Source: Irpex lacteus
Lineage: Eukaryota > Basidiomycota > Agaricomycetes > Polyporales > Irpicaceae
Length of the DNA stretch: 64,000 nucleotides
Reading direction: 5' to 3'
Assembly: GCA_001986395.2 (NCBI GenBank)
Contig: MQVO02000006.1
Location: forward strand, 1,178,001 to 1,242,000
The notes beneath the pieces are model-generated. The model was not told where the DNA came from. It ran no database searches and saw only the letters and a list, made by a program, of their open reading frames with translations. The translations under genes were made by a program, and so were the position numbers. Positions 46,347-55,965 of the stretch are shown piece after piece. The first letter of the stretch is position 1, and every line of letters begins with the position of its first letter.

Positions 46347-49300
46347 TTAGGGTTGAGGAAGGTCTTCTGCGTCGTCGTCGTGCTCGTTGACAACGTCCGG
46401 AGGTTCGTCGAGGTCATCGTCCCCTTGAGAAGTGCTGTCGGCCAGCTCGCGCAGACGTTCAGGAGTAATATCTGCGAAGCCATCAGGTAACGGGATAGAC
46501 CGTCGGGCGAGATAAGGAACCACGCGAAACGCGGCCACAGGTCGGTCCAGGACCGAGCCATCCAGCTCGCAGAGCACGTAGGCCCCTCCGCGGTTGCGAG
46601 TGATAACGATGAGTGGGCCGAGGTAGCGAGGGCGCATTTTACGATTGAGAGCCTTCTCGATAGCGGTGTTCCGAATCAACACCAGGGATCCTCGAGCAAA
46701 GTTGAAGTCCTTGATGGTATGAGCGTTGTCCTGCTCGAACCGTCGTGCAGCTTGTTTCCTGGACTCGACGACGTCATCGCGTAGCTTCTGCAGGTCTGAC
46801 CGACGCTTCTGGAGAGCTAGGGCACGGCGAGAGATGAGGTCGGTCGTGGTAAGGATGGAGTCGGGAGGGGGCTGCAAGTAGGTAGCTTCGATGATGTCGA
46901 GAGGGATGATCGGATGAGTACCAGTTACTGCAAAGTACGGTGAGCAGCCCATGCGTTTGCGGACAGTGATACGCTCGGACCAGAAGACCGAGGCTGAGAC
47001 CGAGGCCCACTTAGATGCGTCGCCGTCGGCCGCTTTGAAGAGAGCTTGCCGGACGTCGTAGTGTGCTCGTTCGACCTGTCCGTTGGCTCGAGAGTTGTAC
47101 CCGCTGATACGAATGTGAGTGATGTGATAGCGCTTAGCAAGGTACTCGATGGCGGCGACAAAGGCTCCTCCATTGTCAGAGACAATCTCGGACAGACCGC
47201 CCCATCGACAAAGAATATCCTCGAACAGCCAGTCGCCGATGGTCTTGCCAGTCTCCGTCCGTAGTGCACGGAACTCAGGATAATGCGTGAGTGAGCAGCG
47301 ACCTTGGACGATATACTTGAACCCGGCCGACTTGGGTAAGTGCATAGTGTCGACGTATATTTTGGCAAAGAGAGGGGCCGGCTGCGCGACCGTGGGAGGG
47401 ATGAGGATCTGACGCTTCTGGCGAGTTTGACAGATGTGGCAGGTCCGAACGTACCAAGCCACGTCCGCAATGTGGAAGGGCCACCAGAAGCGTTCCGATA
47501 TCATGACTGTGGTAGCATAGACACCGCGATGCGCTGCTCGGTCATGACACTCCCGTAGGATACGGATTCGGTCGAAGGGCATGACGACTAACTTGTGGGC
47601 ACCAGACGGGTCACGCTTCCAAAGCCTCCCGCCGTCGACGAAGAACTGGGTAGCGAAGCGAACGAAGGCGTGTAAAGCTTTCTCGGACAGGCCCGAGGGC
47701 GGTACGAAGGTGTCCAGAAAGGCTGGAATCTCGGCCAACTTGTCGTCAGCGTCAGAGGCCTTCTTCGTACGAGGTACCTGCTGGTAGTCGATGTCCAATG
47801 GCTCCTCGGCTACGGATTGTGAGAAGGAAGAGGAAAGAGAGGGGACCCGAGGACGGAGCTGCGCCCATATATGCATAGTGAGGAAGCAGGGACCCAACGG
47901 GTTTTCGTCTTCGTCGTCTTCAGGAGGGTCAGGGTCCCCAGGCTGAGGAGGTCGACAAGAGAGACCATCCGGACCGTGTCTCTCCCCAGGGACGTGGACT
48001 AGGGTGAAGTGGAAGGTAAGGATGGCGGCAATCCAACGGTTGATGGAGGCCGAGGGCGCGAGGTCGGGATTTTGGATCATGCCTTTGATATGCTGAGCGT
48101 CCACCTCTACGACCAGATTACGTACCCCGATGATATACAGCTTTAAGGCTTTGAGCGAACGGTAGAGACCGTAGAGTTCGAGCTTCGGCTGAGAGAACCG
48201 AGATTCACGGTCGTTGAGGGTGATGGAGCCGAAGCGAGAGTAATAGCGAACTTTCGGGTTGGTAGAGTCGCACTGAGCCAGGAAGTGACCGATCGCCAGG
48301 TATGAGGTATCGACAGCGAGAATGACAGGGGCACCGGACGTGTAGTCGATAGCACGCAGAGCAGGTGAATCAAGGAGGGCCTGTTTGAGGTCGGCTTGCG
48401 CTCGGTCCTGATCAGGGCCCCATTCGAAGGCTGCGTCCTTTCTGGTAAGCTTGACAAGGTGGTGTGCCCGGTGAGCGAAGTTCTTGATAAAGATGCGCAC
48501 AACGCCAACAGTACCCAGGAATGCGCGGACCTCAGAGAGGCTCTTGCAGGGTCCCCAGTTCCGTATGGCGCGTACACGATCCTCCTCGGGTATGCGGCCC
48601 TCGGGCGTACAGCAGGAGCCTACGACCGAGTACTTGCGGGCAAGCAAAATCGACTTCGGCCCAGAGAACGTGCCACCAACGTACCGAACTCGAGCGACGA
48701 CCCTGTTAAGATTGTCGAAGTGTTCTCGAACAAATCGTCGAATGCCCGGGTTCTCGGGTATCCGTTCCCAGTCGCCCTTAGGTAGCCGATACTCGTCCTT
48801 CGGTCCTCGGACGGGTACGTCGTCGATGTAGGGGATAGTGACATGGGGAATTTCGGGCTGCAGAATGTAGGTGACGTCGTCGTGAAAGATGGGGACGCTG
48901 TTGGTCCAGCCCATAGGTAGCGTTGTAATGCGCATGGCGCCGAATGGTGTTTGGAAGGTGGTCATATCGCGAGACGACTCGGCCAATGGCCGGTTGTCGT
49001 ACCCGACGAATAGATCAAGGATCCCTCCGCAGGCTCGGCCGCCAAACGTTTCGGCCAAGTGTTCAGGAAGAGGAGGAATACCAGAGTGTTGGATGGTGAC
49101 CCGGTTGAGCGGTTCGAGGGAGTGCACAATCCGAAGTTTGCCAGTCTTCTTCGCCACTGGAAACCAGCGACTCCGATAGGTAGCATTCGACGGTTCGTAC
49201 ACCCCGGCCTTGATTTTCTCGAGGATGATTCGGCAGCATTCGTCGTAGATGCCCGGTGGGATTGGCATGTTCCGCTCCACCCAGGGCACGTGAGGGACGA

Positions 49301-50003
49301 CTGGAAATTCTACAGGTGGAAAGAAGTCAGTACGAAAACTACCACGCTCATCGTCGGTCCAAGCAAAGGCCTGGTTGTGCAAAGAAACAAAGTAATGCAG
49401 AAGGCGTCGCTCCTCCGGAAGCCAAAACGCATCGCCGTGACGGCCGTCCAGCTCCGTCATGCGATCTTGCGTGTACCGCCCAGTAGGAACAAAATCGGGA
49501 ATGTGGGCATAATCGAGAAAGGGCATGGCCGAAAGCGGGTCGCCCGAAATATTGCGTACGATGCGGTACTCTTTGGGTAGCTCCGTTTTCACGGGGCGAA
49601 CCTTCAGATGCACCGGCTTGTACTTTTTCTTCGCGCCAACGAAAATATGGCGGAGGGTATCGGGTGTAGCACCGAGGGCATGCCACATAGAAGCAGAAAA
49701 AGAGGAGACGAGGTCGAGGAGAGGAAGGGAAGATATGTGGTTTTGAAGGTTATCGTCAGAAAAGGCAGAGAGACAGAAAGAAAGAAACTGAGAGTTGATC
49801 GAGGAGAGAGGAATAGAGGGTGATTCGAAGAGAGAAAGCGAAAGGGAGACAGAGTCAATGTCCGAGACAATAGCTAGTGTGGAAGGAGAGACAGAGTCCG
49901 TTTGTGAAGCAAGGGTCGGAGAAGAGGAATCGTCGATCGAGGAGAGGGAAAAGGTGTGGTATAAAGGATCTCCTCGAGGGGTGCTCGACTCCTCGATCCT
50001 CAA
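46347..50003 (-). CDS. Pol polyprotein: reverse transcriptase, RNase H, integrase
   Basis: An open frame of about 1218 codons with no intron; it has no ATG at its start and is placed -1 to Gag. Residues 1-100 are Ser/Leu-rich linker. RT shows RIVHSLEPLNRV, GILDLFVGYDNR, TTFQTPFGAMRITTLPMGW and the active-site PYIDDV near residue 390. RNase H starts at VILAVDTSYLAIGHFLAQ. The integrase has an H-H-C-C zinc part (CHDRAAHRGVY ... CHICQTRQ). Its core carries D (YVDTMHLPK), D (SDNGGAF) and E (NGQVERAHYD). The C-terminal part RPRYLGPLIVITRNRGGAYV resembles the GPY/F module. No chromodomain is visible after it, and the tail is acidic. Expression needs frameshifting from Gag. Confidence 0.92.
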   Translation of the reverse strand: MRIEESSTPRGDPLYHTFSLSSIDDSSSPTLASQTDSVSPSTLAIVSDIDSVSLSLSLFESPSIPLSSINSQFLSFCLSAFSDDNLQNHISSLPLLDLVSSFSASMWHALGATPDTLRHIFVGAKKKYKPVHLKVRPVKTELPKEYRIVRNISGDPLSAMPFLDYAHIPDFVPTGRYTQDRMTELDGRHGDAFWLPEERRLLHYFVSLHNQAFAWTDDERGSFRTDFFPPVEFPVVPHVPWVERNMPIPPGIYDECCRIILEKIKAGVYEPSNATYRSRWFPVAKKTGKLRIVHSLEPLNRVTIQHSGIPPLPEHLAETFGGRACGGILDLFVGYDNRPLAESSRDMTTFQTPFGAMRITTLPMGWTNSVPIFHDDVTYILQPEIPHVTIPYIDDVPVRGPKDEYRLPKGDWERIPENPGIRRFVREHFDNLNRVVARVRYVGGTFSGPKSILLARKYSVVGSCCTPEGRIPEEDRVRAIRNWGPCKSLSEVRAFLGTVGVVRIFIKNFAHRAHHLVKLTRKDAAFEWGPDQDRAQADLKQALLDSPALRAIDYTSGAPVILAVDTSYLAIGHFLAQCDSTNPKVRYYSRFGSITLNDRESRFSQPKLELYGLYRSLKALKLYIIGVRNLVVEVDAQHIKGMIQNPDLAPSASINRWIAAILTFHFTLVHVPGERHGPDGLSCRPPQPGDPDPPEDDEDENPLGPCFLTMHIWAQLRPRVPSLSSSFSQSVAEEPLDIDYQQVPRTKKASDADDKLAEIPAFLDTFVPPSGLSEKALHAFVRFATQFFVDGGRLWKRDPSGAHKLVVMPFDRIRILRECHDRAAHRGVYATTVMISERFWWPFHIADVAWYVRTCHICQTRQKRQILIPPTVAQPAPLFAKIYVDTMHLPKSAGFKYIVQGRCSLTHYPEFRALRTETGKTIGDWLFEDILCRWGGLSEIVSDNGGAFVAAIEYLAKRYHITHIRISGYNSRANGQVERAHYDVRQALFKAADGDASKWASVSASVFWSERITVRKRMGCSPYFAVTGTHPIIPLDIIEATYLQPPPDSILTTTDLISRRALALQKRRSDLQKLRDDVVESRKQAARRFEQDNAHTIKDFNFARGSLVLIRNTAIEKALNRKMRPRYLGPLIVITRNRGGAYVLCELDGSVLDRPVAAFRVVPYLARRSIPLPDGFADITPERLRELADSTSQGDDDLDEPPDVVNEHDDDAEDLPQP

Positions 50004-52264
50004 AAACCCCGTTCGGGCATCCTGAACCGAGGTCGGCCGCGGGGCAACATAGGGATGGTGATGCTGCGACCTGTGTTTGGGCAGTGGAGTTCGATAGTCT
50101 GGTCCTCGTTCTTGTAGTTGCGGACGACCGACGCGGCCAGAACGTCGAAAGGGCGTCCAAGCAGGATATCGTATGCGGCTTCGCGAATGACGTGGACTTG
50201 GAGGTAGAAGATCATCCCCCCAATCGCGAAAGGAACGTTTCGGGCCAGGCCGAGAGAACGGTCAACGCCTCCATTTGCGCTCTGCATGTGCAAGACCACG
50301 CTGGGGTCGTAGGACAGCCCTAACTCATGGCAGACTGCCTCGGAGCAAGCTACGATTTGGCACCCCGGGTCGAGGATGCAGTCGACCTCCTCTTGCTCGG
50401 CCACAAGAGCTCGGACGGTGCGCAATGAGCTCGACTCGCTTGCCACCTTCACCGGCCGAGGTTCTTCGCCTGGGGCTAGTGAGCGAAGATAGGCCTCGTA
50501 AGGGTCGGTAATTCGATAGACTCCTCGTGGTAAGTCACCCTGCTGCGTGAGCACCTCAGGACTCGGTAGGCGCACCTCGTCGGCATCGTTGTAGAAGGCG
50601 GCCGACGGCAACGAGCTTGGTTGGGCAGGGGTGCGTTTGGGGGTGACGAGGGATCGAAGGTTCGTGCGGACGTCAGGAGAGATAGCGAGGAGTTCTTCGG
50701 CGGTGATGAGGAAGCTGTTCTGCTTGAGAGCTCGGTCCAACACTACTTCGGCCGTCTTTGCGTTTTCGACGGGAGCAGCAGTACGAAAGGCTGGTTCGCG
50801 AGTGGTTGGCTTAGGCGGTGCCGCAACGTTACGGGAGGACGGAGGAAGGTATGTGGCATCCTTCACACTCGCCAATGGGTGCTCAGGCTGACCTTGCGAT
50901 GGCTCTACTCGGTCCTCGGATTGTACGGGTTGTGGTACTGTACGTGTGGTGGCCGAGGGTTGTGATGGCTCGGCCGAGGAGTCGGAAGGCGCAGGCGGGG
51001 CTGGAGTTCGTGATGTGGGCGCTGGGGTAGTAGGGCGACGGCGATATTTGTTGGATAAAGGAGGAACGTCGACTTCGACCCGGCCCCGCTTCAGTGCGTA
51101 GATTTCCTGCTCCAGGGCAAGAATACGCTCTTCCTGGTCCCGTTGGTAAACGTAAGAGGACGCCTGGCCGTCGTAAGTGGTACCCCCGACGAGCTCAACT
51201 AGCATAGACTCGGTTGGCTCAAAGTCTGGGGTTACATCGCTGTACGACAGTGTCCCGGCTGCACGCTGGCCGGGGTTACGACGATGCCACTCGTTGACTC
51301 GGTCACGCATGTTCTCACCAGGTATGCTCCGAGGGACGAATATCCCAGTAGGCAAGACTACCTTGTTCTCGGCATTCCTCCGAATTAACCCGGCCGCTAT
51401 ATCGGCAGCGACCTTTTCGCAGTTGTTGACGCGACAGTCAGGGCCACCGCAATAGTGACACTTGGCTGATGCCTGCGAGGAAGGTCCACTGGAAGGTGGC
51501 CGAGGGACGGAAGGAGGTGCTGCACCGGGGTTAAGACGTCCGAGATACTCGAGTAGTTTAGCGAAGTCTTCGACCTTGATGCTCGGAGAGGCGGCGGAAG
51601 GCGATGATGTAGAGGAAGAAGTGGATGCAGAGGGCTCGAGCGGGACTGTGGCCGAGGTGGGGGCCGACAAGGCGGTCGACGTCCCTTGTAGATGGAACCT
51701 CATGGCCTCGTCCAACGCAGCCATGCTGTAGCCGTCTCCGGGGTGAACATCAGGGTTCTTGACCTGCAGGCGAGTTGCAAGTGAAGAGAGCTGGGGGCCT
51801 ATAGCGTCCTGGCACCAGTGGTCTTGGTCGATGACCGAGATCTTCTTCTTAGTGATCAGCCAGGCCGACTGGGTACGGTAGTTACGGAAGAATTCGGCCC
51901 AGTCACCGATCGTCTTGAAACCATTGGTACGCCACTGACGGACGTAGTCGAGTAGACCCTGACGAGAGTACTTGACTGAGGCATCTGCCCCAGGGTAGAG
52001 CTGAAACACCTCGTCTTTCCAGTCATCGAAGGTTTTTCCCGCTTCGTCATAACTGGGGAGTGCTGCCCATTGATCCTCAATCTCGACAGGAACGTACCGA
52101 ACGCCATAAGCCTTCTTTTCGGCCTCGTCGACGATTTGTGCGCGATGAAGGAGATCGCCGAGTTCCTGGAAATAACGGGCAAGCGTCCGAGGCTTACGGG
52201 GATCGAATGTGGGCGCATGGTTGTCCCGGTTGAGGGGCATGGGGACTACGTGTTGTTGTGCCAT
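50000..52264 (-). CDS. Gag with C-terminal aspartic protease
   Basis: 754 residues from ATG 52264 (MAQQHVVPMPLNRDNHAPTF) to TGA 50000-50002. The N-terminal capsid-like part has LARYFQELGDLLHRAQIVDE and W/Y-rich helical segments (WAEFFRNYRTQSAWLITKKK). Around residue 270 there is a zinc-knuckle-like CHYCGGPDCRVNNC, with Cys in place of the usual His. A long Pro/Ser/Thr-rich linker follows. From about residue 600 comes a retropepsin-like domain: VDCILDPGCQIVACSEAVCH for the active-site loop and AAYDILLGRPFDVL for the matching ILGRP-type strand. The loop is DPG, not the usual D-S/T-G. I recognise this Gag type from agaricomycete Ty3 elements. Confidence 0.88.
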   Translation of the reverse strand: MAQQHVVPMPLNRDNHAPTFDPRKPRTLARYFQELGDLLHRAQIVDEAEKKAYGVRYVPVEIEDQWAALPSYDEAGKTFDDWKDEVFQLYPGADASVKYSRQGLLDYVRQWRTNGFKTIGDWAEFFRNYRTQSAWLITKKKISVIDQDHWCQDAIGPQLSSLATRLQVKNPDVHPGDGYSMAALDEAMRFHLQGTSTALSAPTSATVPLEPSASTSSSTSSPSAASPSIKVEDFAKLLEYLGRLNPGAAPPSVPRPPSSGPSSQASAKCHYCGGPDCRVNNCEKVAADIAAGLIRRNAENKVVLPTGIFVPRSIPGENMRDRVNEWHRRNPGQRAAGTLSYSDVTPDFEPTESMLVELVGGTTYDGQASSYVYQRDQEERILALEQEIYALKRGRVEVDVPPLSNKYRRRPTTPAPTSRTPAPPAPSDSSAEPSQPSATTRTVPQPVQSEDRVEPSQGQPEHPLASVKDATYLPPSSRNVAAPPKPTTREPAFRTAAPVENAKTAEVVLDRALKQNSFLITAEELLAISPDVRTNLRSLVTPKRTPAQPSSLPSAAFYNDADEVRLPSPEVLTQQGDLPRGVYRITDPYEAYLRSLAPGEEPRPVKVASESSSLRTVRALVAEQEEVDCILDPGCQIVACSEAVCHELGLSYDPSVVLHMQSANGGVDRSLGLARNVPFAIGGMIFYLQVHVIREAAYDILLGRPFDVLAASVVRNYKNEDQTIELHCPNTGRSITIPMLPRGRPRFRMPERGF
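50003..50009 (-). promoter_or_regulatory. Putative -1 frameshift heptamer at the Gag/Pol junction
   Basis: In the Gag frame the minus strand reads CGG GGT TTT TGA. G GGT TTT has the X XXY YYZ form of a -1 slippery site and sits directly before the Gag stop. Slipping back one base gives GGG TTT TTG AGG, which enters the Pol frame. I cannot fold the downstream RNA here. Confidence 0.65.
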
Positions 52265-52666
52265 TTGTGTTCGAAGATGTTGGTTCTCGGCTTCGTAGAT
52301 GTCGACGATTTCGAGAAGTCGTTGAGTGTGGGATTCGCGGGCAAGGATATAATCAAGAGGAATGGGTTCAGGGGGTGGCTGTGATTCGTTGTCCGACTGG
52401 TCGGATGGGTTTGATAAGGATGAGGATTTTTCGGTCGGCTCCGAGAATTCTTCGGCCGATAGATACGCTGATTCTTCTGCGCCTACGCTAGGTGTACGGT
52501 GACGTGTGTTTCTTGGTTTGCGCCAAAGAGTGTCGGGATCGGTGAGCGGAGCAGCAACGGGGGCACCTCGACTCCGAGTGTGCCTAGAAGATCCTGCCGT
52601 GGAACTCGTGATTGGAAGTGGTATTGTTGTAACAGAGGTCAGAACCCGGTGATATCAAGAGAGACC
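52265..52666 (-). other. Untranslated leader of the LTR element
   Basis: This is the 5' leader between primer-binding site and Gag start on the element strand. It carries several TCGGCC/TTCGGCC words but no other clear signal. Confidence 0.6.
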
Positions 52667-52683
52667 CCTCGCGGTGGGCTCCA
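52667..52683 (-). other. Candidate primer-binding site
   Basis: Three bases inside the 5' LTR, the element strand reads TGGAGCCCACCGCGAGG. It begins with TGG, the complement of a tRNA CCA end. The priming tRNA was not identified; it should end in CCTCGCGGTGGGCTCCA. Confidence 0.6.
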
Positions 52684-52686
52684 AAA

Positions 52687-54001
52687 TGAGACACCAAGCC
52701 GCGCTCAGACAAAGGACAAACCTACCAAACCACCTAACCCCAATAGAGGAGCGATAACGTGGCTCGGCCGAGAGCGAGGGGGTGTACGAGAAATGCGAGG
52801 GCCTCTGAGTCCCAAGCCTGACCGACGACGCCGCAACACTAGGTATAGATATCCGTCCGACCCTAAGACAAGCTTAAGGGAAGTGCAACACTGAGTGATC
52901 CGAGGCCGAGCAACTGGACGATCAACAGCAGGGCCGAGCAGCAAGAGCTACTCGTATACGTCCTACTAATACTCGTGCAACACCGCCTGCAACGCAGAAA
53001 GACCTTGGCCGAACCTCTCGGGCAACTAATCCCGTGGTCTAAGGTAGGCCCGAGCCGAGCAAGAACGCTGTGGAAGAGGGGTAAATGGGTACGGACGCAA
53101 AGGGACGATGATAACGCAAAGAACGCAACGCAGACGCAGGATATTCGCAAGTAACGCAGAGGGACGCTGAGGGAAGTCGGACGCAGTGAAGTCAAGCTGA
53201 GAGCACGAAGTTTGAGGGTGAACTGTGCGGAGTAGATTGCTTGCCGCTACTCTACGCATACATGCCCTATTTATACGTGTCCGAGACCAATGTCCGTAGG
53301 TATAAGACCAGCAGAGAAAGAAACGACGAAACAACAAAGGTAAGGCTTCGGCCGAGGAACGAGAATGAGTAAGGCAAAGGGCCGAGCATGTAAAGGAAAA
53401 TATGTCAAGGAAAGTCGGGTGAAACGCGCCAAGGGAGGGCCGAGAGAGCAACGAGCGAGGGGTTACTAAGAAAATGTCCTAAAAGTGCGATAGGGTCGGG
53501 CAAGCGGGAGGCAAGGACGAATAGGACGAGGGATGGAGGGAGGTGAGAATAATAACGAACACAAAGAGAGATGACAGAGAAACTCAGCGATGTCGGGGGT
53601 GCGAGCCTCGAGGCTAGCAGCGTATGGGCGCAGTGCACCCGAGGACGCGTCCGAGGGCACGCAAGGCCGAGGGAGCCGAGCAGCCAATACCAAAGTCGAT
53701 GGCGCGGACGCCATGGCCGAGATAACGCAAGGAGCCTTGCACAGGAGACGGCTGGTCGACTGAGATAGGAAGGAGGGTGAGATGACGGTGCGTATAGGCG
53801 GGATGGACCAAAGCGGTAAGGGAGTCGGGATAGCGGGCGCTGAGAAGGACGGCATTGGCCGAGGTTCGATGCCTAGACCGAGGTCAGCTATGGGCGCTCG
53901 GACGTGGCCGAGTCTGCGTGGGGCTATGCCCGAAGCTTCTGAGAAGTCGAAAAGAAGCTGTTAGAGTTCTAGGGGAGGCGTGGCGTGTGTTGAGCGTGTC
54001 A
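52687..54001 (-). repeat. 5' LTR (1315 bp)
   Basis: The partner of 42131-43445. In element orientation it begins TGACACGCTCAACAC and ends GGTGTCTCA. It directly abuts the interrupted transposase exon at 54002, and its first TGA provides an in-frame stop for the truncated transposase. Confidence 0.95.
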
Positions 54002-55277
54002 CCGCTCCCGTCTCATATCTGCTCTCTGCTTTTCGGCAGATGATATATGTGTAGAGAGACTACCATAGCTGTGTGTATCTGCCGCCGGTGCCAGATCCAC
54101 ATCATCGTAGTGGTCAAGATCTTTTGGATCATGAACTCGGATGAAATTGAACACGGCACCTAGTCCAGTGACAAGTTGGGCCTGGGTTCTTGACGAGTAC
54201 TCGGGTGCAAGACGGAGAATGCGGAATTTTCTCTTGAAAACCCCGAAGATGCGCTCGATCACATTACGTGCTTGGGCATGCCTGAGATTGAAAAGTTCTC
54301 GGTAATTTCGTGGCCTGGCCAAATTTATGAGCGATACAATATTGACTTGGTTGACGTAATGCAACGTACTTTGTGTTCCCTTGCATAAACTCATTCAAAT
54401 GATAGCGCTCTCCACGGAATGGAACCAGACAGGCATCACAAGAAGGTAGCCCTGCGTCAGCAAGCCAGTATCTGTTCTGTCGAACCGCCAGATCTGTCTT
54501 TCGAGCATAGTCAAGGACATTGCCGTCAGCAGCGCTCCCTTCCCATCCAGGTAAGATGTAACGGAACTTCATCTCCCAGTCACATGTAGCAAGTACGTTC
54601 TGGGTTAACCGTCCTTTGCGATTACGGTGGCTACTCTGATCCTCTTCGTTCACAAATGCATCAATATGGCTGCAATCTAATGCCCCTTCAACTCCCTCCA
54701 AGAATGGCCAGAGTTTCGGGTTATCGGTTATGTGTGCAGGTGTTTCACCGTTTGGAAGATACACATATTGGCGATAAAATGCCGTCGAATTGAGCATATC
54801 GAGGATCTCGTGAAAGCCTCTGATAATGGTAAATCATCCGAGTTAGTGTGTGAAGAGCAGAGTACTGTCAATAGTCACATACCTGCTCACTGTCGAGGAG
54901 CTGTGTTGGAAACGTTGCTTTGTCTGCCTGTACGTAGCCCCATTGACTGCCATGTAGAGAAACATGCCAAGCTTCTCGACGGCAGTCATCTCGCGTGTGT
55001 CCCGAAGATTGCACCGATCACCGAGTTCGGACAAGAGACAACGAAAAGTGTCCTTCGTCATGCCCATTGCATCATAGAAGCTATTGGGATGGCCCTTCAG
55101 CAGCTCACGCATCCACAGTCGACCCGTAAGGATAGAAGTATGCTGTGGACGGCTTTTGATAGAGTGTGCGTATATTGCAGCAGCAGAAGCAGCTGATAAA
55201 GCTGCGAGAAGGATGGCCTTCTTGCGGTGTTGACATTTGACGGAAGCGGAGTTTTTGTTTGTACTGATAGACACCAT
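54002..55277 (-). pseudogene. Harbinger-type DDE transposase, 3' end cut off by the LTR element
   Basis: The gene starts at about ATG 55277 (MVSISTNKNSASVKCQHRKK). The helical N-terminal part has DTFRCLLSELGDRCNLRDTR and EKLGMFLYMAVNGATYRQTK, the HTH-like region of this superfamily. After an intron ending near 54822 come GFHEILDMLNST and the nuclease core GALDCSHIDAF (first Asp). WEGSAADGNVLDYA and YWLADAGLPSCDACLVPFRG are the second block. After another intron RHAQARNVIERIFGVFKRKF supplies the catalytic Glu. The frame then runs through HDPKDLDHYDDVDL to the insertion point at 54002; the last codons lie at 42067-42126. All catalytic residues are upstream of the break, so a slightly shortened protein could still be made. 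Confidence 0.85.
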
Positions 55278-55500
55278 CTCTTCGATGAATCGACGATGAT
55301 GTGCGCAGATGCTACAGCTATTTGAGAGGGACACGACTTGTACTACTTCATTGCTGTTATATATATGCGGCGGCCGCGACGACTTTAAGGCGATGTGACA
55401 GTATGTGACCAAGCAGTGACCGAGAAGTGACCACTCGTGGAAGCCACGAGAACTGCTTACAAAGCATTGATAACAGGGGGTTAACATAACGTAGCGGAAC

Positions 55501-55524
55501 ATAGCGGTGTTGTCGAATGGGGCC
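55501..55524 (-). repeat. Right terminal inverted repeat of the Harbinger-like element
   Basis: 24 bp, a perfect inverted copy of 40443-40466. It is followed by CAA. Confidence 0.9.
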
Positions 55525-55965
55525 CAAGTTTTGAGCGTGAGCAATATTACTGCGGTTTGCAGAATGATATGGAATCAACTTTTTTCGCGCATCCCGGCGT
55601 TTAGACCACATGATGTATTGATGGCACGTGCATGACGTCTCTTCAAGCTCCGCCACTTATCTCAAGCTCGAAACATGGCGTAGATGCGTCTTCGCTCAAC
55701 TGTAATGAGGCTACTGTAGTGGGGCGTGAGGTACAAACCGGCCGACCTAGCGTTACATGTTTGGTTGCCCCGGGCGTTACAAACCAGGCGCGCGTTACGC
55801 GTTACAGGCGGGCCGTTACCAAACTTTTTGGCGGGATGCGCGACACAGCTTGCGACGTGACGCGACGCACCAGATACTGTAGATTACGCAATGAGCATTA
55901 TAAATACGATTTTTCGTTGCTATTCCATCGAGTCCCGACGCCATCCGACTCTACTGTCAGCTAGC
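55525..55965. other. GC-rich flank with repeated CGTTAC words
   Basis: Between 55750 and 55820 the hexamer CGTTAC occurs five times, partly as the overlapping palindrome-like GCGTTACGCGTTAC. Such words remind me of subterminal repeats of some DNA transposons, but no matching second end was found. No gene is visible here. Confidence 0.45.

Larger units (their letters stand above)
42131..54001 (-). mobile_element. Ty3-type LTR retrotransposon with an antisense zinc-cluster gene
   Basis: The element is 11,871 bp and its coding strand is minus. In element order it has a 5' LTR (54001-52687), primer-binding site, Gag with aspartic protease, Pol (RT, RNase H, integrase), a 3' segment with a gene on the opposite strand, a polypurine tract, and a 3' LTR (43445-42131). 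The RT-RNase H-integrase order marks Ty3/gypsy. LTRs end TG...CA on both strands. CCGC flanks both sides (42127-42130 and 54002-54005); this is 4 bp, or 5 bp (CCGCT) if the LTR is read one base shorter. All coding frames appear intact, so it could be autonomous. Confidence 0.92.
40443..55524. mobile_element. PIF/Harbinger-like DNA transposon, split by a nested LTR element
   Basis: Both ends have a perfect 24-bp inverted repeat starting GGCCCCATTCGACAACACCG. The next 30 bp are also similar in inverted sense (TACGTTATGTTA against TACTATGTTATGTTA). The element is flanked by CAA on both sides (40440-40442 and 55525-55527), a 3-bp target duplication as in PIF/Harbinger elements. It carries the two proteins known from this superfamily: a Myb/SANT-like protein and a DDE transposase, here in convergent orientation. 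Taking out the 11,871-bp LTR element and one copy of its 4-bp duplication leaves about 3.2 kb. Confidence 0.88.
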
